Shown here in pieces: positions 24,669-32,852 of a stretch of DNA of 64,000 nt. Position 1 is the first letter of the stretch; the number at the start of each line of letters is the position of its first letter. This DNA is from a virus, in the IMG/VR virus record IMGVR_UViG_3300030101_003058, positions 19,033 through 83,032 of that record; one strand, given 5' to 3'. The notes under the pieces were generated by a model. It was not told the DNA's origin and did no database searches. It saw only the letters and a list, made by a program, of their open reading frames with translations. A program made the position numbers and the translations under genes.

Positions 24669-25194
24669 AATATTCTCCATTTTTAATTTTGATTAAAACT
24701 GTCCGCGTGACACCTAGTCTATCGCAAAGCTCTTTGACTGCTCCATTTGGAGCTTTCTTACCATCTAGCTTTTTGTAGAATTCCCTCACCACATCCACTT
24801 GTTCTTTATCTAACTTGGCGTTCACTGGGGTGTACCCCTGACTCTTCCTTGCGGCTTTGGCCGACTCTACCCTGCTATCTCCCGGCTTATCCAAATTATT
24901 TTCAGAGTGTGTGCCGAGGATAATATTTTCTTTTGAGAAATTTAACGTATTTGCATCTAGATGCCTAACCACAAGTGAGGGATTAAAAGCATCTTCTCCG
25001 TAGAAACAGTAGGCAGCGAATCTATGCACTGGTATCCCAAAGACGTAGCCCCAGTTTGTACTAAATGTTGGATACCGTTGTTTACCCGACAATCTTACAT
25101 TAATCACGCCTTTTGGCCCAAACAGAACACCTTCTTCAGTTACTCGATATCCCCGCTCAACAGCCTCTAGTATCCTCTGCTGTGTTTTCGTCAC
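24655..25194 (-). CDS. free-standing HNH homing endonuclease
   Basis: Encodes 179 residues from a GTG at 25194 overlapping the upstream stop. The HNH-type core runs from VHRFAAYCF to VRHLDANTLNFSKENI and GTHSENN, followed by a helix-turn-helix segment at 130-175 (VKELCDRLGVTRTVLIKIKNG) that should bind DNA. It is inserted between a 40-codon thyX fragment and the intact thyX, so it probably targets this gene. Confidence 0.8.
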   Translation of the reverse strand: MTKTQQRILEAVERGYRVTEEGVLFGPKGVINVRLSGKQRYPTFSTNWGYVFGIPVHRFAAYCFYGEDAFNPSLVVRHLDANTLNFSKENIILGTHSENNLDKPGDSRVESAKAARKSQGYTPVNAKLDKEQVDVVREFYKKLDGKKAPNGAVKELCDRLGVTRTVLIKIKNGEYYAKT

Positions 25195-25313
25195 TTCTTA
25201 CCCTTAGTCTTGTTAGCGTTATAAACTACTCGTGCAGCATTGATCACATTTACGTCACCACCCATGTGACCGACATAGGATACTTCCATAGGTGCAAATT
25301 TAACATCAGTCAT
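25191..25313 (-). pseudogene. thyX 5' fragment (40 codons)
   Basis: From ATG at 25313 the frame reads MTDVKFAPMEVSYV, HMGGDVNVINAAR, then diverges and stops at 25191. The intact ThyX begins with matching K-x-F-x-x-M-x-V-x-Y, HMGSDVNVVNAAR. Similarity ends where the HNH gene begins. It is a remnant of a second thyX copy, either broken by endonuclease insertion or left by a homing recombination. Confidence 0.75.
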
Positions 25314-25497
25314 CGTCGCTATCAATCTCCTGTTCAATCTTCTGCAAACTTTCAATGATCACATTGGCAACACTAGAGTCTTGCTTCAGTCCTGCTAGAA
25401 GGCTCACACAAGAAAGCATACTGACATTCCCAAGAATATCTTCAATCTCTCGTACAGCGAAGTCTAGTCGCTGGAATTCTTCTTTTGTAAGGCTCAT
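25306..25497 (-). CDS. small acidic helical protein (63 aa)
   Basis: ATG at 25497 after TTAGGAGCATAC. Helical, ending in an acidic tail. Unknown. Confidence 0.6.
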   Translation of the reverse strand: MSLTKEEFQRLDFAVREIEDILGNVSMLSCVSLLAGLKQDSSVANVIIESLQKIEQEIDSDDD

Positions 25498-25505
25498 GTA
25501 TGCTC

Positions 25506-25658
25506 CTAATTAATCTTAAAACGTGTTGGGCAGATCAGCGCAGCTACTAACAAAAACCAACCCCAACCACCGAGGGAATTCATTGCCAATAAAACGGCAC
25601 CTGTTGTCAGAATGATTGCTGGCGAATATCCAACCAGCAACCCCAGAATATCTTTCAT
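25506..25658 (-). CDS. small two-pass membrane protein (50 aa)
   Basis: ATG at 25658, just after the upstream stop, with AAGGG ahead. Residues 4-28 and 33-44 are hydrophobic, so two short membrane helices with a basic end. Unknown. Confidence 0.5.
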   Translation of the reverse strand: MKDILGLLVGYSPAIILTTGAVLLAMNSLGGWGWFLLVAALICPTRFKIN

Positions 25659-25659
25659 A

Positions 25660-25911
25660 TCACAAACCCTTAATCACATCAACCTTCTCAGCCATACCTT
25701 CAACTTTAGAGAAGGCATCAGGTTTGTAATTCTTCTTATAGAATAGATCAGCATACTGACGAAACTCCGCTTTATCCATATCGAGTTTCTCTGCTGCTGT
25801 CTCTACAATGCTTTTCTGAAGATCTGCCTGAGATTCCTTCTCCAATTGTGAGTCGCTCCATTCCTGTGCGTACTTCTTGAGTTCTTTTGTGTTAATAGCG
25901 TTCTCGGTCAT
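25660..25911 (-). CDS. DsbA-like dsDNA-binding protein (possible)
   Basis: Encodes 83 residues. The C-terminal half (LDMDKAEFRQYADLFYKKNY, then an acidic helix) resembles the small dsDNA-binding protein DsbA of T4-like phages, which modulates late transcription. Size fits (T4 DsbA is about 89 residues). The match is by spacing of hydrophobic and charged residues only. Confidence 0.45.
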   Translation of the reverse strand: MTENAINTKELKKYAQEWSDSQLEKESQADLQKSIVETAAEKLDMDKAEFRQYADLFYKKNYKPDAFSKVEGMAEKVDVIKGL

Positions 25912-26264
25912 TCTTTAGTCTCCTCCCGTTTAATTTCAGAAATTTCAGTGTAATCTTCACCAGTCGCAAAGTCAATCCCAAATAACCTCTGAACAACTTC
26001 TTTGTCACTCTCAGAAAGTTCTTCAAGATCAATGATTGCTTCTGGCATATCTCCAGCTTCTTCGGTGTCAATCTGTCCTGACATCACTTTTCTCTCGAAG
26101 TCCTCGAAATCCAAAGCATACTGGAATTTAGAATATAACACACCAGAGCCAATGAATGCAAGACACGCTAGAGTGAATGCTACAGATCCTCCGATGATAA
26201 TCAACAGAATTGCTCCGATGATTAGTGCTAGGGATGACAGGAGGAATGTTTTTGAGTTATTCAT
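25908..26264 (-). CDS. two-pass membrane protein with acidic tail (118 aa)
   Basis: ATG at 26264 after GGAGAACCCA. Two adjacent hydrophobic helices (about 5-45) are followed by an acidic cytoplasmic-type tail. Unknown. Confidence 0.6.
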   Translation of the reverse strand: MNNSKTFLLSSLALIIGAILLIIIGGSVAFTLACLAFIGSGVLYSKFQYALDFEDFERKVMSGQIDTEEAGDMPEAIIDLEELSESDKEVVQRLFGIDFATGEDYTEISEIKREETKE

Positions 26265-26757
26265 TGGGTTCTCCAGATTGTTCAAATAGAAGCTCTAAAA
26301 ATGGCTCCACGAATTTCAAGGGCTTCCTCACCTTGCTATCTTTGTCGATGATAGAACCAGTAGGTACGGCATCTTCAAAACCTGTGTAATCAGCACGAAC
26401 TACACGCAAACCTTCGTAACCTTTTTGTGCAAGAGCATCAAGTGAATCTTGACAGTTCTCTAGTTCATCACCTATAAGAGTTTTTGTGCTGTTACTCGCG
26501 TTCACTAGAGCAAGCCCATCTTCAATCGGAAGATCGTTGCGATATGCGAAATCTAGCGTAATGATGAGAATATCCGCACAAGCGTCTAGCATGGCTACAC
26601 GATCATTTGTATCTACAGCTTCTTGTAACTCCTTGAGTTCTTCTTTGATAAATTTGATTGAATTCTTTTGTGCTTTCTTTGTTTGCTTACCTCGGGGAAT
26701 GCCCCATGAATAGAAAATGTCCAACGTGTCGGACAGTGGGTTTTCAAAGTTATCCAT
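26257..26757 (-). CDS. MazG-like nucleotide pyrophosphohydrolase
   Basis: Encodes 166 residues. EELKELQEA and DACADILI are the ExxE and ExxD-type metal-binding helices of all-alpha NTP pyrophosphatases. Such phage enzymes hydrolyse dNTPs or ppGpp-like nucleotides. The gene fits with the nucleotide-pool genes around it. Substrate unknown. Confidence 0.75.
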   Translation of the reverse strand: MDNFENPLSDTLDIFYSWGIPRGKQTKKAQKNSIKFIKEELKELQEAVDTNDRVAMLDACADILIITLDFAYRNDLPIEDGLALVNASNSTKTLIGDELENCQDSLDALAQKGYEGLRVVRADYTGFEDAVPTGSIIDKDSKVRKPLKFVEPFLELLFEQSGEPNE

Positions 26758-27596
26758 TAAAGCTCCCTTATAATTGATTCGTAATTTTCGTTCGGGATGA
26801 TGTAGTCTTCTACGCAGTCTCCAAGAACAGATCTGATGTCTTCACCTAGCGTTTTTATACGGTAGTGTGCGTGTTTGTAACCAATCCCAACGCGCTCAGA
26901 AGCACTTCTCAGTGACATCCATTCACCAGAAATCTTAATTTTCCAAGTGACTCTTTTATTAAGACTTTGCTCTATGCCGTTAGACCACTTACAGTTCTCC
27001 GGAGAGTAGTCTTTATTCACATCTACGCGGTCTAAACTACAATCATTTGGGCACTCGCCCATATCGGACAGAAAAGTATCAAACGATTCTCTCCATCTTT
27101 CACAGACTCCGATTCCTCTTGCGCCGTATAAATAATACCTATTGTTGTTTGGCTCGTAACACCTGCGGCGCATGTTCAACCAACTGGAATAGGTTCTGTC
27201 ACCACCACAAGACTTTCCGTGTCTCTTGTTCCACGGAACTTTTGTTTTAATCCAACAGTCTCTGCATTTACTAGAAGATTTCCTGCCTCTTATTTGGTTC
27301 GGGGGATAGATGCCGCTGTGACCGCACTCCGTGTGTATAAATTTGTACTCGCCAGATCCCACATACCCAAGAGCAATAGCCCCGTTTATAATCTTACCAG
27401 TATAATCCTTCGTTGGTTTATACTTAGAGATACAACCGCAAGACTGCACTGCTCCACTTCTCAAATGATTTTGAAAAACGTCTTTGGTGCTGTTACATAT
27501 CAGACATTTACACGTAATTGTTCTTGGTTCCCTGTCAGGATTTTGCATATCTTCAGGCAACACACGTAAGTAATCTGAGTTATTCTCAATATCCAC
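26757..27596 (-). CDS. free-standing HNH-like homing endonuclease (AP2/zinc type)
   Basis: Encodes 279 residues from a GTG at 27596 with AAGGAG ahead, overlapping the end of the phosphoesterase gene. N-terminus has CKCLIC and SCGC, a likely zinc site. The middle (SSWLNMRRRC, YLYGARGIGVCERW, SLDRVDVNKDYSPENCKW) is a well-known phage endonuclease-like motif set. The C-terminal SASERVGIGYKHAHYRI is a helix-turn-helix. It splits two operon genes without breaking them. Confidence 0.7.
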   Translation of the reverse strand: MDIENNSDYLRVLPEDMQNPDREPRTITCKCLICNSTKDVFQNHLRSGAVQSCGCISKYKPTKDYTGKIINGAIALGYVGSGEYKFIHTECGHSGIYPPNQIRGRKSSSKCRDCWIKTKVPWNKRHGKSCGGDRTYSSWLNMRRRCYEPNNNRYYLYGARGIGVCERWRESFDTFLSDMGECPNDCSLDRVDVNKDYSPENCKWSNGIEQSLNKRVTWKIKISGEWMSLRSASERVGIGYKHAHYRIKTLGEDIRSVLGDCVEDYIIPNENYESIIREL

Positions 27597-28494
27597 CCGC
27601 CCAATCTCCTTGTGAATCTAACACCATCGGTTCAAGAACAGGCATACCATCAATAATCAAGCCCGTTCCAATAATGGGACGTTTAATATTGACATTGTTA
27701 TAGCTAAAGGCATAGCTAGAGTCGTCAATCAAACAACCAACTTGGAAGCCCCAGAATAACCCGTTTGGATTGCCCCAATAGTCAATCTTGAACCTCTCGT
27801 GGAAGTGACCTTGGACAGCGCACATACCCATTTGCTGACTGAGCTTTGTAACATCAGCACTCTTGCCATGATGGAAGTAACACTTATTACCTGTGGGTAA
27901 TTCAATAGTCAAATCAAAATGCCATTGCCAGTTATCATCAACACCAAGCACTTCATTGTAACTTTTTAGATAATGCCTTGGTACACCGTGCGTCTTTGCT
28001 TTACGCCACACAAGACTACCGTGATTGCTCTCAAGAATATCCATAACAGGAAACATTTTCTTGACTTCCTGAATCACTGGAATGCTCTTTCGAAGTTCAT
28101 CACCCGCAGAAGGAAGATCTGGGTCAGAATCGTGATAGCTTAGTGCGTGTTTGTCAAGCTCATCCCCCATGCAAATCACACGAGTGGGTTTATACTTCTC
28201 TTTTAGATATTGCAAAAACGCCAACGTGTCCTTGTGGTGGTACGGGATGTGCATGTCTGAAATAATTAACACACGATCATTACACACATTGCGGTGTACT
28301 TTTGTATAACGGTGTTCATCTTGGTTCCAACCAAGTTTGTTTTGCTCAGCAATGAACTCACGCTTGCGATCAAGGCACCATTCAGACAATGTGCTCCTTG
28401 GCATATCAAGAATAGCTGCAACGGCTCTTTGTGAGAGTCCCTCTTCCAGAAGGTCAAATGCGTTTTGTTTATATTCTTCGGTGTACCTCGTCAT
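27586..28494 (-). CDS. metallophosphoesterase with N-terminal helix-turn-helix
   Basis: Encodes 302 residues. Residues 1-45 form a transposase/resolvase-like helix-turn-helix (GLSQRAVAAILDMPRSTLSEW). From about 75 come calcineurin-like motifs: SDMHIPYHH, MGDELDK, SNHGS, HHGKS and GHFHER, giving the two-metal site. It may cut DNA, RNA or cyclic nucleotides; the DNA-binding module hints at DNA. The fusion is uncommon. Confidence 0.8.
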   Translation of the reverse strand: MTRYTEEYKQNAFDLLEEGLSQRAVAAILDMPRSTLSEWCLDRKREFIAEQNKLGWNQDEHRYTKVHRNVCNDRVLIISDMHIPYHHKDTLAFLQYLKEKYKPTRVICMGDELDKHALSYHDSDPDLPSAGDELRKSIPVIQEVKKMFPVMDILESNHGSLVWRKAKTHGVPRHYLKSYNEVLGVDDNWQWHFDLTIELPTGNKCYFHHGKSADVTKLSQQMGMCAVQGHFHERFKIDYWGNPNGLFWGFQVGCLIDDSSYAFSYNNVNIKRPIIGTGLIIDGMPVLEPMVLDSQGDWAGGY

Positions 28495-28934
28495 TAATCA
28501 TCTCCACCATTTGAAAGTTTGTCTGCTTGGTCTTGCATATCAGAAACGTTAGAGGTCCAAAGTTGAATGTCAAGTGAGGCTCTACCGCTTTGAAGATAAG
28601 ATTTGTCGGATCTTTCGTATGACATTATCCGGTAATCATACACTGGCTCTTTTTGAGATAGACACCGGTGTCTCTTCTTCGGACACACCCACCAACGCTT
28701 ACCTTCGCCTAGTGTGTCAAGCCCAAGAACGTGAAGAAATTCTGCTGTATAGTTCTTAGGAAAAGGCTTGCCATCTTTTTTCACACTTAAGATTTTGACC
28801 GCAGTGACAACCTCCCCGCTATCTTTGGTCTTTTCTAGCTCTTGGAAAACAAATTCGAACCCGAGAGCTTCCATATCTACCACAGAAACCCAAGCAACAG
28901 GTTTAGACTTTCTACCACCTCTATCATCAATCAC
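28494..28934 (-). CDS. hypothetical protein (146 aa)
   Basis: GTG at 28934 lies seven bases after GGAGG; an earlier in-frame start overlaps that site. Contains CPKKRHRC, a basic Cys pair, and ends with a Ser/Asn-rich tail. Between the phosphoesterase and RNA ligase genes, so perhaps linked to nucleic-acid repair. Unknown. Confidence 0.6.
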   Translation of the reverse strand: MIDDRGGRKSKPVAWVSVVDMEALGFEFVFQELEKTKDSGEVVTAVKILSVKKDGKPFPKNYTAEFLHVLGLDTLGEGKRWWVCPKKRHRCLSQKEPVYDYRIMSYERSDKSYLQSGRASLDIQLWTSNVSDMQDQADKLSNGGDD

Positions 28935-28951
28935 TAGCACACCTCCGCTTA

Positions 28952-29884
28952 TCAATAATTATTATCCAGAATATTCAACCAATCCTCACGCACAACACCA
29001 GCGGCTTCCTTATTAACACTCTTAGCAATCAGCTTCCAATCATCCGAAGAAATCTCATATTCATCACGCTCAAATTCTTCTTTGGCATCTTTCACAAGCA
29101 ACCCTTGGAGTTTACCAAAGTCTTTCTGAGAAACTTCCCCGATCTCGCTGATGACGTTATTAAAACGATTCTTGTTGAGATACTGTAGAAAGTCTTCAAA
29201 GATTCCTTTGACTTCTTCGGGCATCTTAAACGGCTTTTTCGGTGCTTTCTGTTTCTTCTCAGAAAAGCTCTTGGACTTGTTCTTGATGATAGCACGGGAG
29301 CCTGTCCGAAGAAATGCTTCATCTTGCAACTGCTTAATCACCAAACCTTCTGCTTTGCTGTCGTACCCATTACGTTTAGATACAATAGAATCAAACTCAG
29401 GAGAAACCTTAAGAAGCTGCTCAAGAGTGTCACGGCCAATTTCCGGTGCAGTTGGAATACTGTAGTCTGCACAAACTTTCACAACAACATCCCAATCAAC
29501 AAACACTTCGTCATCCATCAGGTAAATGTCGAAAGCAATAAAATCCTTTGGTCCGTACTGAATTTCTTTCTGGACACCTTCGCCATACAACTCACCATAG
29601 ATTTGTACAGGTTGATCAAACACAAGCTCGATGTTCTTCACTAGATTCTTATAAATGTCCACTACAGGATTACACCCGTAGAATTCGTAAGAACCTGTTT
29701 CGGGGTTTGCTCCGATTGTGCTTGAGCGTTTGAATGGTGTGACCTCACCACCCTCTACAATAAAACCAAAGTTCGCTCCGTGGATCTTCTCAAGAGCTAC
29801 CCACTCACTTGCTCCAAGTTCTCTGCAATCGTTTACAAACTTCTCTCTGTAAGCATTCTCAAGACTGTTGAATTTCTTAAACAC
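28952..29884 (-). CDS. RNA ligase, Rnl2 type
   Basis: Encodes 310 residues from a GTG at 29884 with AAAGGAG ahead. The start VFKKFNSLENAY parallels T4 Rnl2 (MFKKYSSLENHY). The adenylation Lys lies in LEKIHGANF; EGLVIK and IIKNKSKSFSEKK give nucleotidyltransferase motifs IV and V; the C-terminal domain (NRFNNVISEIGEVSQKDFGK) also matches. It seals 3'-OH/5'-phosphate nicks in double-stranded RNA. No phosphatase/kinase partner is in this window. Confidence 0.92.
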   Translation of the reverse strand: MFKKFNSLENAYREKFVNDCRELGASEWVALEKIHGANFGFIVEGGEVTPFKRSSTIGANPETGSYEFYGCNPVVDIYKNLVKNIELVFDQPVQIYGELYGEGVQKEIQYGPKDFIAFDIYLMDDEVFVDWDVVVKVCADYSIPTAPEIGRDTLEQLLKVSPEFDSIVSKRNGYDSKAEGLVIKQLQDEAFLRTGSRAIIKNKSKSFSEKKQKAPKKPFKMPEEVKGIFEDFLQYLNKNRFNNVISEIGEVSQKDFGKLQGLLVKDAKEEFERDEYEISSDDWKLIAKSVNKEAAGVVREDWLNILDNNY

Positions 29885-29922
29885 ACCATCGTCTCCTTTA
29901 AATACCAATGTTAAACTTTAGT

Positions 29923-30096
29923 TTAAACCACAACCACACTCAAGATCACCCCCTGCACTTCCTCAGCAACCATCTGACGACTCTCATAATCAAACCTTTG
30001 AATATACTTATGCTCATCGTCAACACAAAGCTGCTCAATGCAATCTAGGGTATATCGCTGAGAATCTGTTGTTACTATTACGCTTTCTGGGGTCAT
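29923..30096 (-). CDS. small hypothetical protein (57 aa)
   Basis: ATG at 30096 overlaps the upstream gene end (four bases) and follows GGAGAATCCAGA. Mixed composition with a hydrophobic end. Unknown. Confidence 0.55.
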   Translation of the reverse strand: MTPESVIVTTDSQRYTLDCIEQLCVDDEHKYIQRFDYESRQMVAEEVQGVILSVVVV

Positions 30097-30335
30097 TCTG
30101 GATTCTCCAGTTGGTACTCTAGTTTACTTCTTTCGCCCTTATAGAGAATCTTCCGTGACAAACCATCTCTATACTGCTGCTTCTCGAACTCAGCAATCTT
30201 TTCATTGGCTTTAGCTAATTCTCGAACTGTTCTCCAGTGTTCTTTCTGTAATCGTTCGGCGGATTGACTTGTGAATAGGTTAATGCATATAAGTTCGTTG
30301 ACTTCTTTCTCGTGTGTTTTCTTTAGCATAAACAT
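30093..30335 (-). CDS. charged helical protein (80 aa)
   Basis: ATG at 30335 after GGAGGCAAGCTG. Mostly charged helix, likely coiled coil in the middle. Unknown. Confidence 0.6.
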   Translation of the reverse strand: MFMLKKTHEKEVNELICINLFTSQSAERLQKEHWRTVRELAKANEKIAEFEKQQYRDGLSRKILYKGERSKLEYQLENPE

Positions 30336-30505
30336 CAGCTTGCCTCCAAGTCATCCAAAGCACTCAACATATTCTCAAGATCTTCTCTTGTGAGTTCTAC
30401 TAACGCCATATAACCTATAGAGTCTTCTATATCAAGATCTATTGTTGGTTCTGGCCCCATGTTAATACAAGGTTCCCACTCGTGATCTTCTCTTTTTAAT
30501 TTCAT
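30335..30505 (-). CDS. small acidic protein (56 aa)
   Basis: ATG at 30505 with AGAGGTAACTT ahead; the stop overlaps the next start. Very acidic. First gene behind the promoter at 30537-30565. Unknown. Confidence 0.6.
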   Translation of the reverse strand: MKLKREDHEWEPCINMGPEPTIDLDIEDSIGYMALVELTREDLENMLSALDDLEAS

Positions 30506-30536
30506 AAGTTACCTCTTCTAGTGTCCATACTTATAC

Positions 30537-30565
30537 ATTCTAAGTCTAATCCTCAGAGATGTCAA
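30537..30565 (-). promoter_or_regulatory. leftward sigma70-type promoter
   Basis: On the minus strand TTGACA (30565-30560), 17-base spacer, TAGAAT (30542-30537). One of the closest matches to consensus in the window. Confidence 0.8.
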
Positions 30566-30583
30566 CGCTTTCACAAGCATTCT

Positions 30584-30751
30584 CTAGAATTCATCGTCAA
30601 TATCATCGTTGATATGATTAATCAGCACAACAACGATACACAAGATAGCAACAGCCCCGTAAAGCATTGCCAGAATTCCCGTCAAAGGAATCGCAAGCAC
30701 TACGAAGATAATCGCCAGAAGGCACATGATTTCTGTGTTTAGTAAGTTCAT
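30584..30751 (-). CDS. small two-pass membrane protein (55 aa)
   Basis: ATG at 30751 after GGGGGACTTAGAT. Two hydrophobic helices (about 8-28 and 30-46) and an acidic tail. Unknown. Confidence 0.55.
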   Translation of the reverse strand: MNLLNTEIMCLLAIIFVVLAIPLTGILAMLYGAVAILCIVVVLINHINDDIDDEF

Positions 30752-30763
30752 ATCTAAGTCCCC

Positions 30764-30979
30764 CTAAAGTAAAACTTTGATTTCCACAACAGTGCCCATA
30801 CTAGGCAAAGCTGCGTTAAGTTGCAAGGTCCACTTGCGAAACTCTCTGAGAGCTTCTGAGAAGACTCTTGAGCGATACATCTCTACGTTATCAGCGTAAA
30901 CGACATACACGCAATTGATAGCACCAAAGAAGTCCAGAGTGCTTCCAAAGTCTGTGTCTAAGTTATTCTGTTTGTCCAT
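30764..30979 (-). CDS. hypothetical protein (71 aa)
   Basis: ATG at 30979 follows GGAGAACACAA; a longer in-frame version lies inside the upstream gene. Mixed alpha/beta. Unknown. Confidence 0.6.
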   Translation of the reverse strand: MDKQNNLDTDFGSTLDFFGAINCVYVVYADNVEMYRSRVFSEALREFRKWTLQLNAALPSMGTVVEIKVLL

Positions 30980-31397
30980 TTGTGTTCTCCAGTTCGCTAT
31001 AGATTTTAGACCAACGCTTCCTCTTGCGTTCTTGCACACGAGCCTTCTTCATGTACAGCCATTTTCTTCCTTCAAAAATCAAAAGTTTGTTCTCGGCTTC
31101 TGATAGTGCAAAGGGTGCATCGACGAATTCACCAAATGTATCTCTTGTAAGCCTGAATACAGCTTTTGTTTTCCTGTCCACAGCCTCATAACTGTAAAAC
31201 CCCAAACCAAACTCTTTAGATCTAATGTAAAAGCTCTTGGGACGTTCCTGTAATGCCTTTACAATCATCAGAACAGGCTCTGAAATATCTTTGGCTTTTT
31301 CTTCTGCTTGCTCTGTTGCAGCATCAATAGCCTTCCCGCATTCTTCAATGTCCTCCTCAATCTGTTTTTCGTGCTTACTTTTCCAAAACTGCCACAT
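30963..31397 (-). CDS. charged hypothetical protein (144 aa)
   Basis: ATG at 31397 with TAGGAGGAATTGTT ahead. N-terminal acidic helix, C-terminal strongly basic (ERKRKRWSK), so it may bind nucleic acid. First gene behind leader element copy 2. Unknown. Confidence 0.6.
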   Translation of the reverse strand: MWQFWKSKHEKQIEEDIEECGKAIDAATEQAEEKAKDISEPVLMIVKALQERPKSFYIRSKEFGLGFYSYEAVDRKTKAVFRLTRDTFGEFVDAPFALSEAENKLLIFEGRKWLYMKKARVQERKRKRWSKIYSELENTNGQTE

Positions 31398-31522
31398 AAC
31401 AATTCCTCCTATACTCTCTCGTCTCGCACAGGCGTCTCTAAGGCTATTCCAACATACCCCGCTGGGGTTGCTTAGGGTAGCTCACGAAACGCTCTTGTAG
31501 GCTTCTGTGTGCGCTTGTGTTG
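31398..31522 (-). promoter_or_regulatory. leftward operon leader element, copy 2
   Basis: Holds CTTGTAGGCTTCTGT (31494-31508), identical to copy 1 at 15365, an ACCCC/GGGGT hairpin in the middle and GAGACGAGAG shortly before the ribosome binding site. The order of parts matches copy 1, but the TTAGGGTAGC segment is inverted relative to it. Confidence 0.5.
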
Positions 31523-31753
31523 CTATTGTAAATCTATCCCAAGCATCTCCACCACATCACCACCAATATTATCAAGATCATTGAAGTAGCGATACATAGA
31601 ATACTCATGAACATTCTCAAAATGCTTCAGTTCACACCTTCCGTGTTTCTTTGCGTGTTCACTGAAGGCTCCTGAGATGTTGTTGCTGGCACCTGCTCTC
31701 CAGAGATCAAATTCTGTTTCAATGTAAAAACTTGGGACTGTTGGTTGTTTCAT
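31523..31753 (-). CDS. hypothetical protein (76 aa)
   Basis: ATG at 31753 after AAAAGGAGAACAC, overlapping the HNH stop. Aromatic-rich and soluble. Unknown. Confidence 0.6.
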   Translation of the reverse strand: MKQPTVPSFYIETEFDLWRAGASNNISGAFSEHAKKHGRCELKHFENVHEYSMYRYFNDLDNIGGDVVEMLGIDLQ

Positions 31754-32370
31754 GTGTTCTCCTTTTGTTTGTCTTTGGTGCTTATGCTTGGTTTTCCATG
31801 GCGTTTTGTGTAACCTAGTTGTGGATTTTTGGCGAAAAACTCTTCACGGGCTTTAGCGGCCTCCTCTATAGTGTTGTAATAACCAAGACCTTTGCGACTA
31901 CCATCAACACTAATCTGAGCCTTCCACTTTTCCAGTTTTTTGCACCAACATACGCCCGTAACACCGGATGTGTTGTCCTTTCTAATTCTTTGGTTCCTGA
32001 CATTGATTTTTTGAGGTACATCCCTTAGATTCTCAATTTTGTTATTTTCAGGGTTTCCGTCAATGTGGTCAATATGATGTTCTGGCATATTACCATAAGT
32101 CAACACCCAAACAATTTGATGTGCAGTTATTCCCTTTATTCCACCAGCACCTACTACCAAGTACCCATGCCCTTGTCTGCCGAATTTCACAATTTTCCCT
32201 GCACGCTCCCGAAGAAAATTTCGATATCTGCCTTTATACTTGTTCCACCTCGGGTCAATCCAAGATTTCCAGCAGATTGCTCCTGTATCAGCATCATAGT
32301 CAAAAAATGCTTTAATCACACCTTCTTTTGATCTATCAAGTAATTCTCCGGTGTTTTCTACGTCTTGCAT
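31750..32370 (-). CDS. HNH homing endonuclease with AP2 domain
   Basis: Encodes 206 residues. An HNH_3-type core (ITAHQIVWVLTYG, HHIDHIDGNPENNKIENLR) is followed by an AP2/ERF-like DNA-binding domain (SGVTGVCWCKKLEKW, then a strand and helix ending LGYT). This two-part layout is standard for phage HNH homing enzymes. It heads the leftward block behind the promoter at 32413. Confidence 0.88.
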   Translation of the reverse strand: MQDVENTGELLDRSKEGVIKAFFDYDADTGAICWKSWIDPRWNKYKGRYRNFLRERAGKIVKFGRQGHGYLVVGAGGIKGITAHQIVWVLTYGNMPEHHIDHIDGNPENNKIENLRDVPQKINVRNQRIRKDNTSGVTGVCWCKKLEKWKAQISVDGSRKGLGYYNTIEEAAKAREEFFAKNPQLGYTKRHGKPSISTKDKQKENT

Positions 32371-32412
32371 AGAATATCTCCTTAGTTCGTTCTTGTGTTC
32401 AATCTGATGCGT

Positions 32413-32442
32413 AGCATATCAGCACACAACACATCTTGTCAA
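32413..32442 (-). promoter_or_regulatory. leftward sigma70-type promoter
   Basis: Minus-strand TTGACA (32442-32437), 18-base spacer, TATGCT (32418-32413), upstream of the HNH gene starting at 32370. Confidence 0.6.
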
Positions 32443-32823
32443 CAGAATTCTTTAGGCTGCTTCGCTCTGGCACACGAAACTATGCTTTCGCTTATGAATA
32501 CTTTAACGTATCTATAGTTACTCTTAAGAGTATCCTCAGATGATTCTTGAGTTTGGAAGGTTCTCATTTCCACCTTCCCTTGTCAAGAGGTTACTGAGGT
32601 GTTCTTAAGGTATCCTTAGATTATCCTTAAGAGGGAAGGTAATGTGATTACCATTCCTTCCTTACCTAAGTTCTTTCTAAGAATGTTCTAGGGAATTCTT
32701 TAGATCATTCTTGTGTGATCTGTGTGTATCCCTGCGTTCCTTTGTTTTCTATTGTTTGAGTCTAACGGAATTTCTGATAACCGTCAACACCTAAGGTTTT
32801 CTGAGAATTTCTTTAGTTTGCTA
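32443..32823. other. gene-free divergent intergenic region
   Basis: About 380 bases between leftward and rightward operons with no gene. It has several CTTAAG-containing repeats, the palindrome TACTCTTAAGAGTA near 32520 and GGTAAT-GTG-ATTACC at 32638-32652. These are possible operators or activator sites for the switch to late genes; nothing proves it. Confidence 0.45.
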
Positions 32824-32852
32824 TTGACAATAAGCTGAAAATCGTCAAAGAT
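32824..32852 (+). promoter_or_regulatory. possible rightward promoter
   Basis: TTGACA at 32824-32829, 17-base spacer and a weak AAAGAT at 32847-32852. First rightward promoter of the structural half. Confidence 0.45.
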
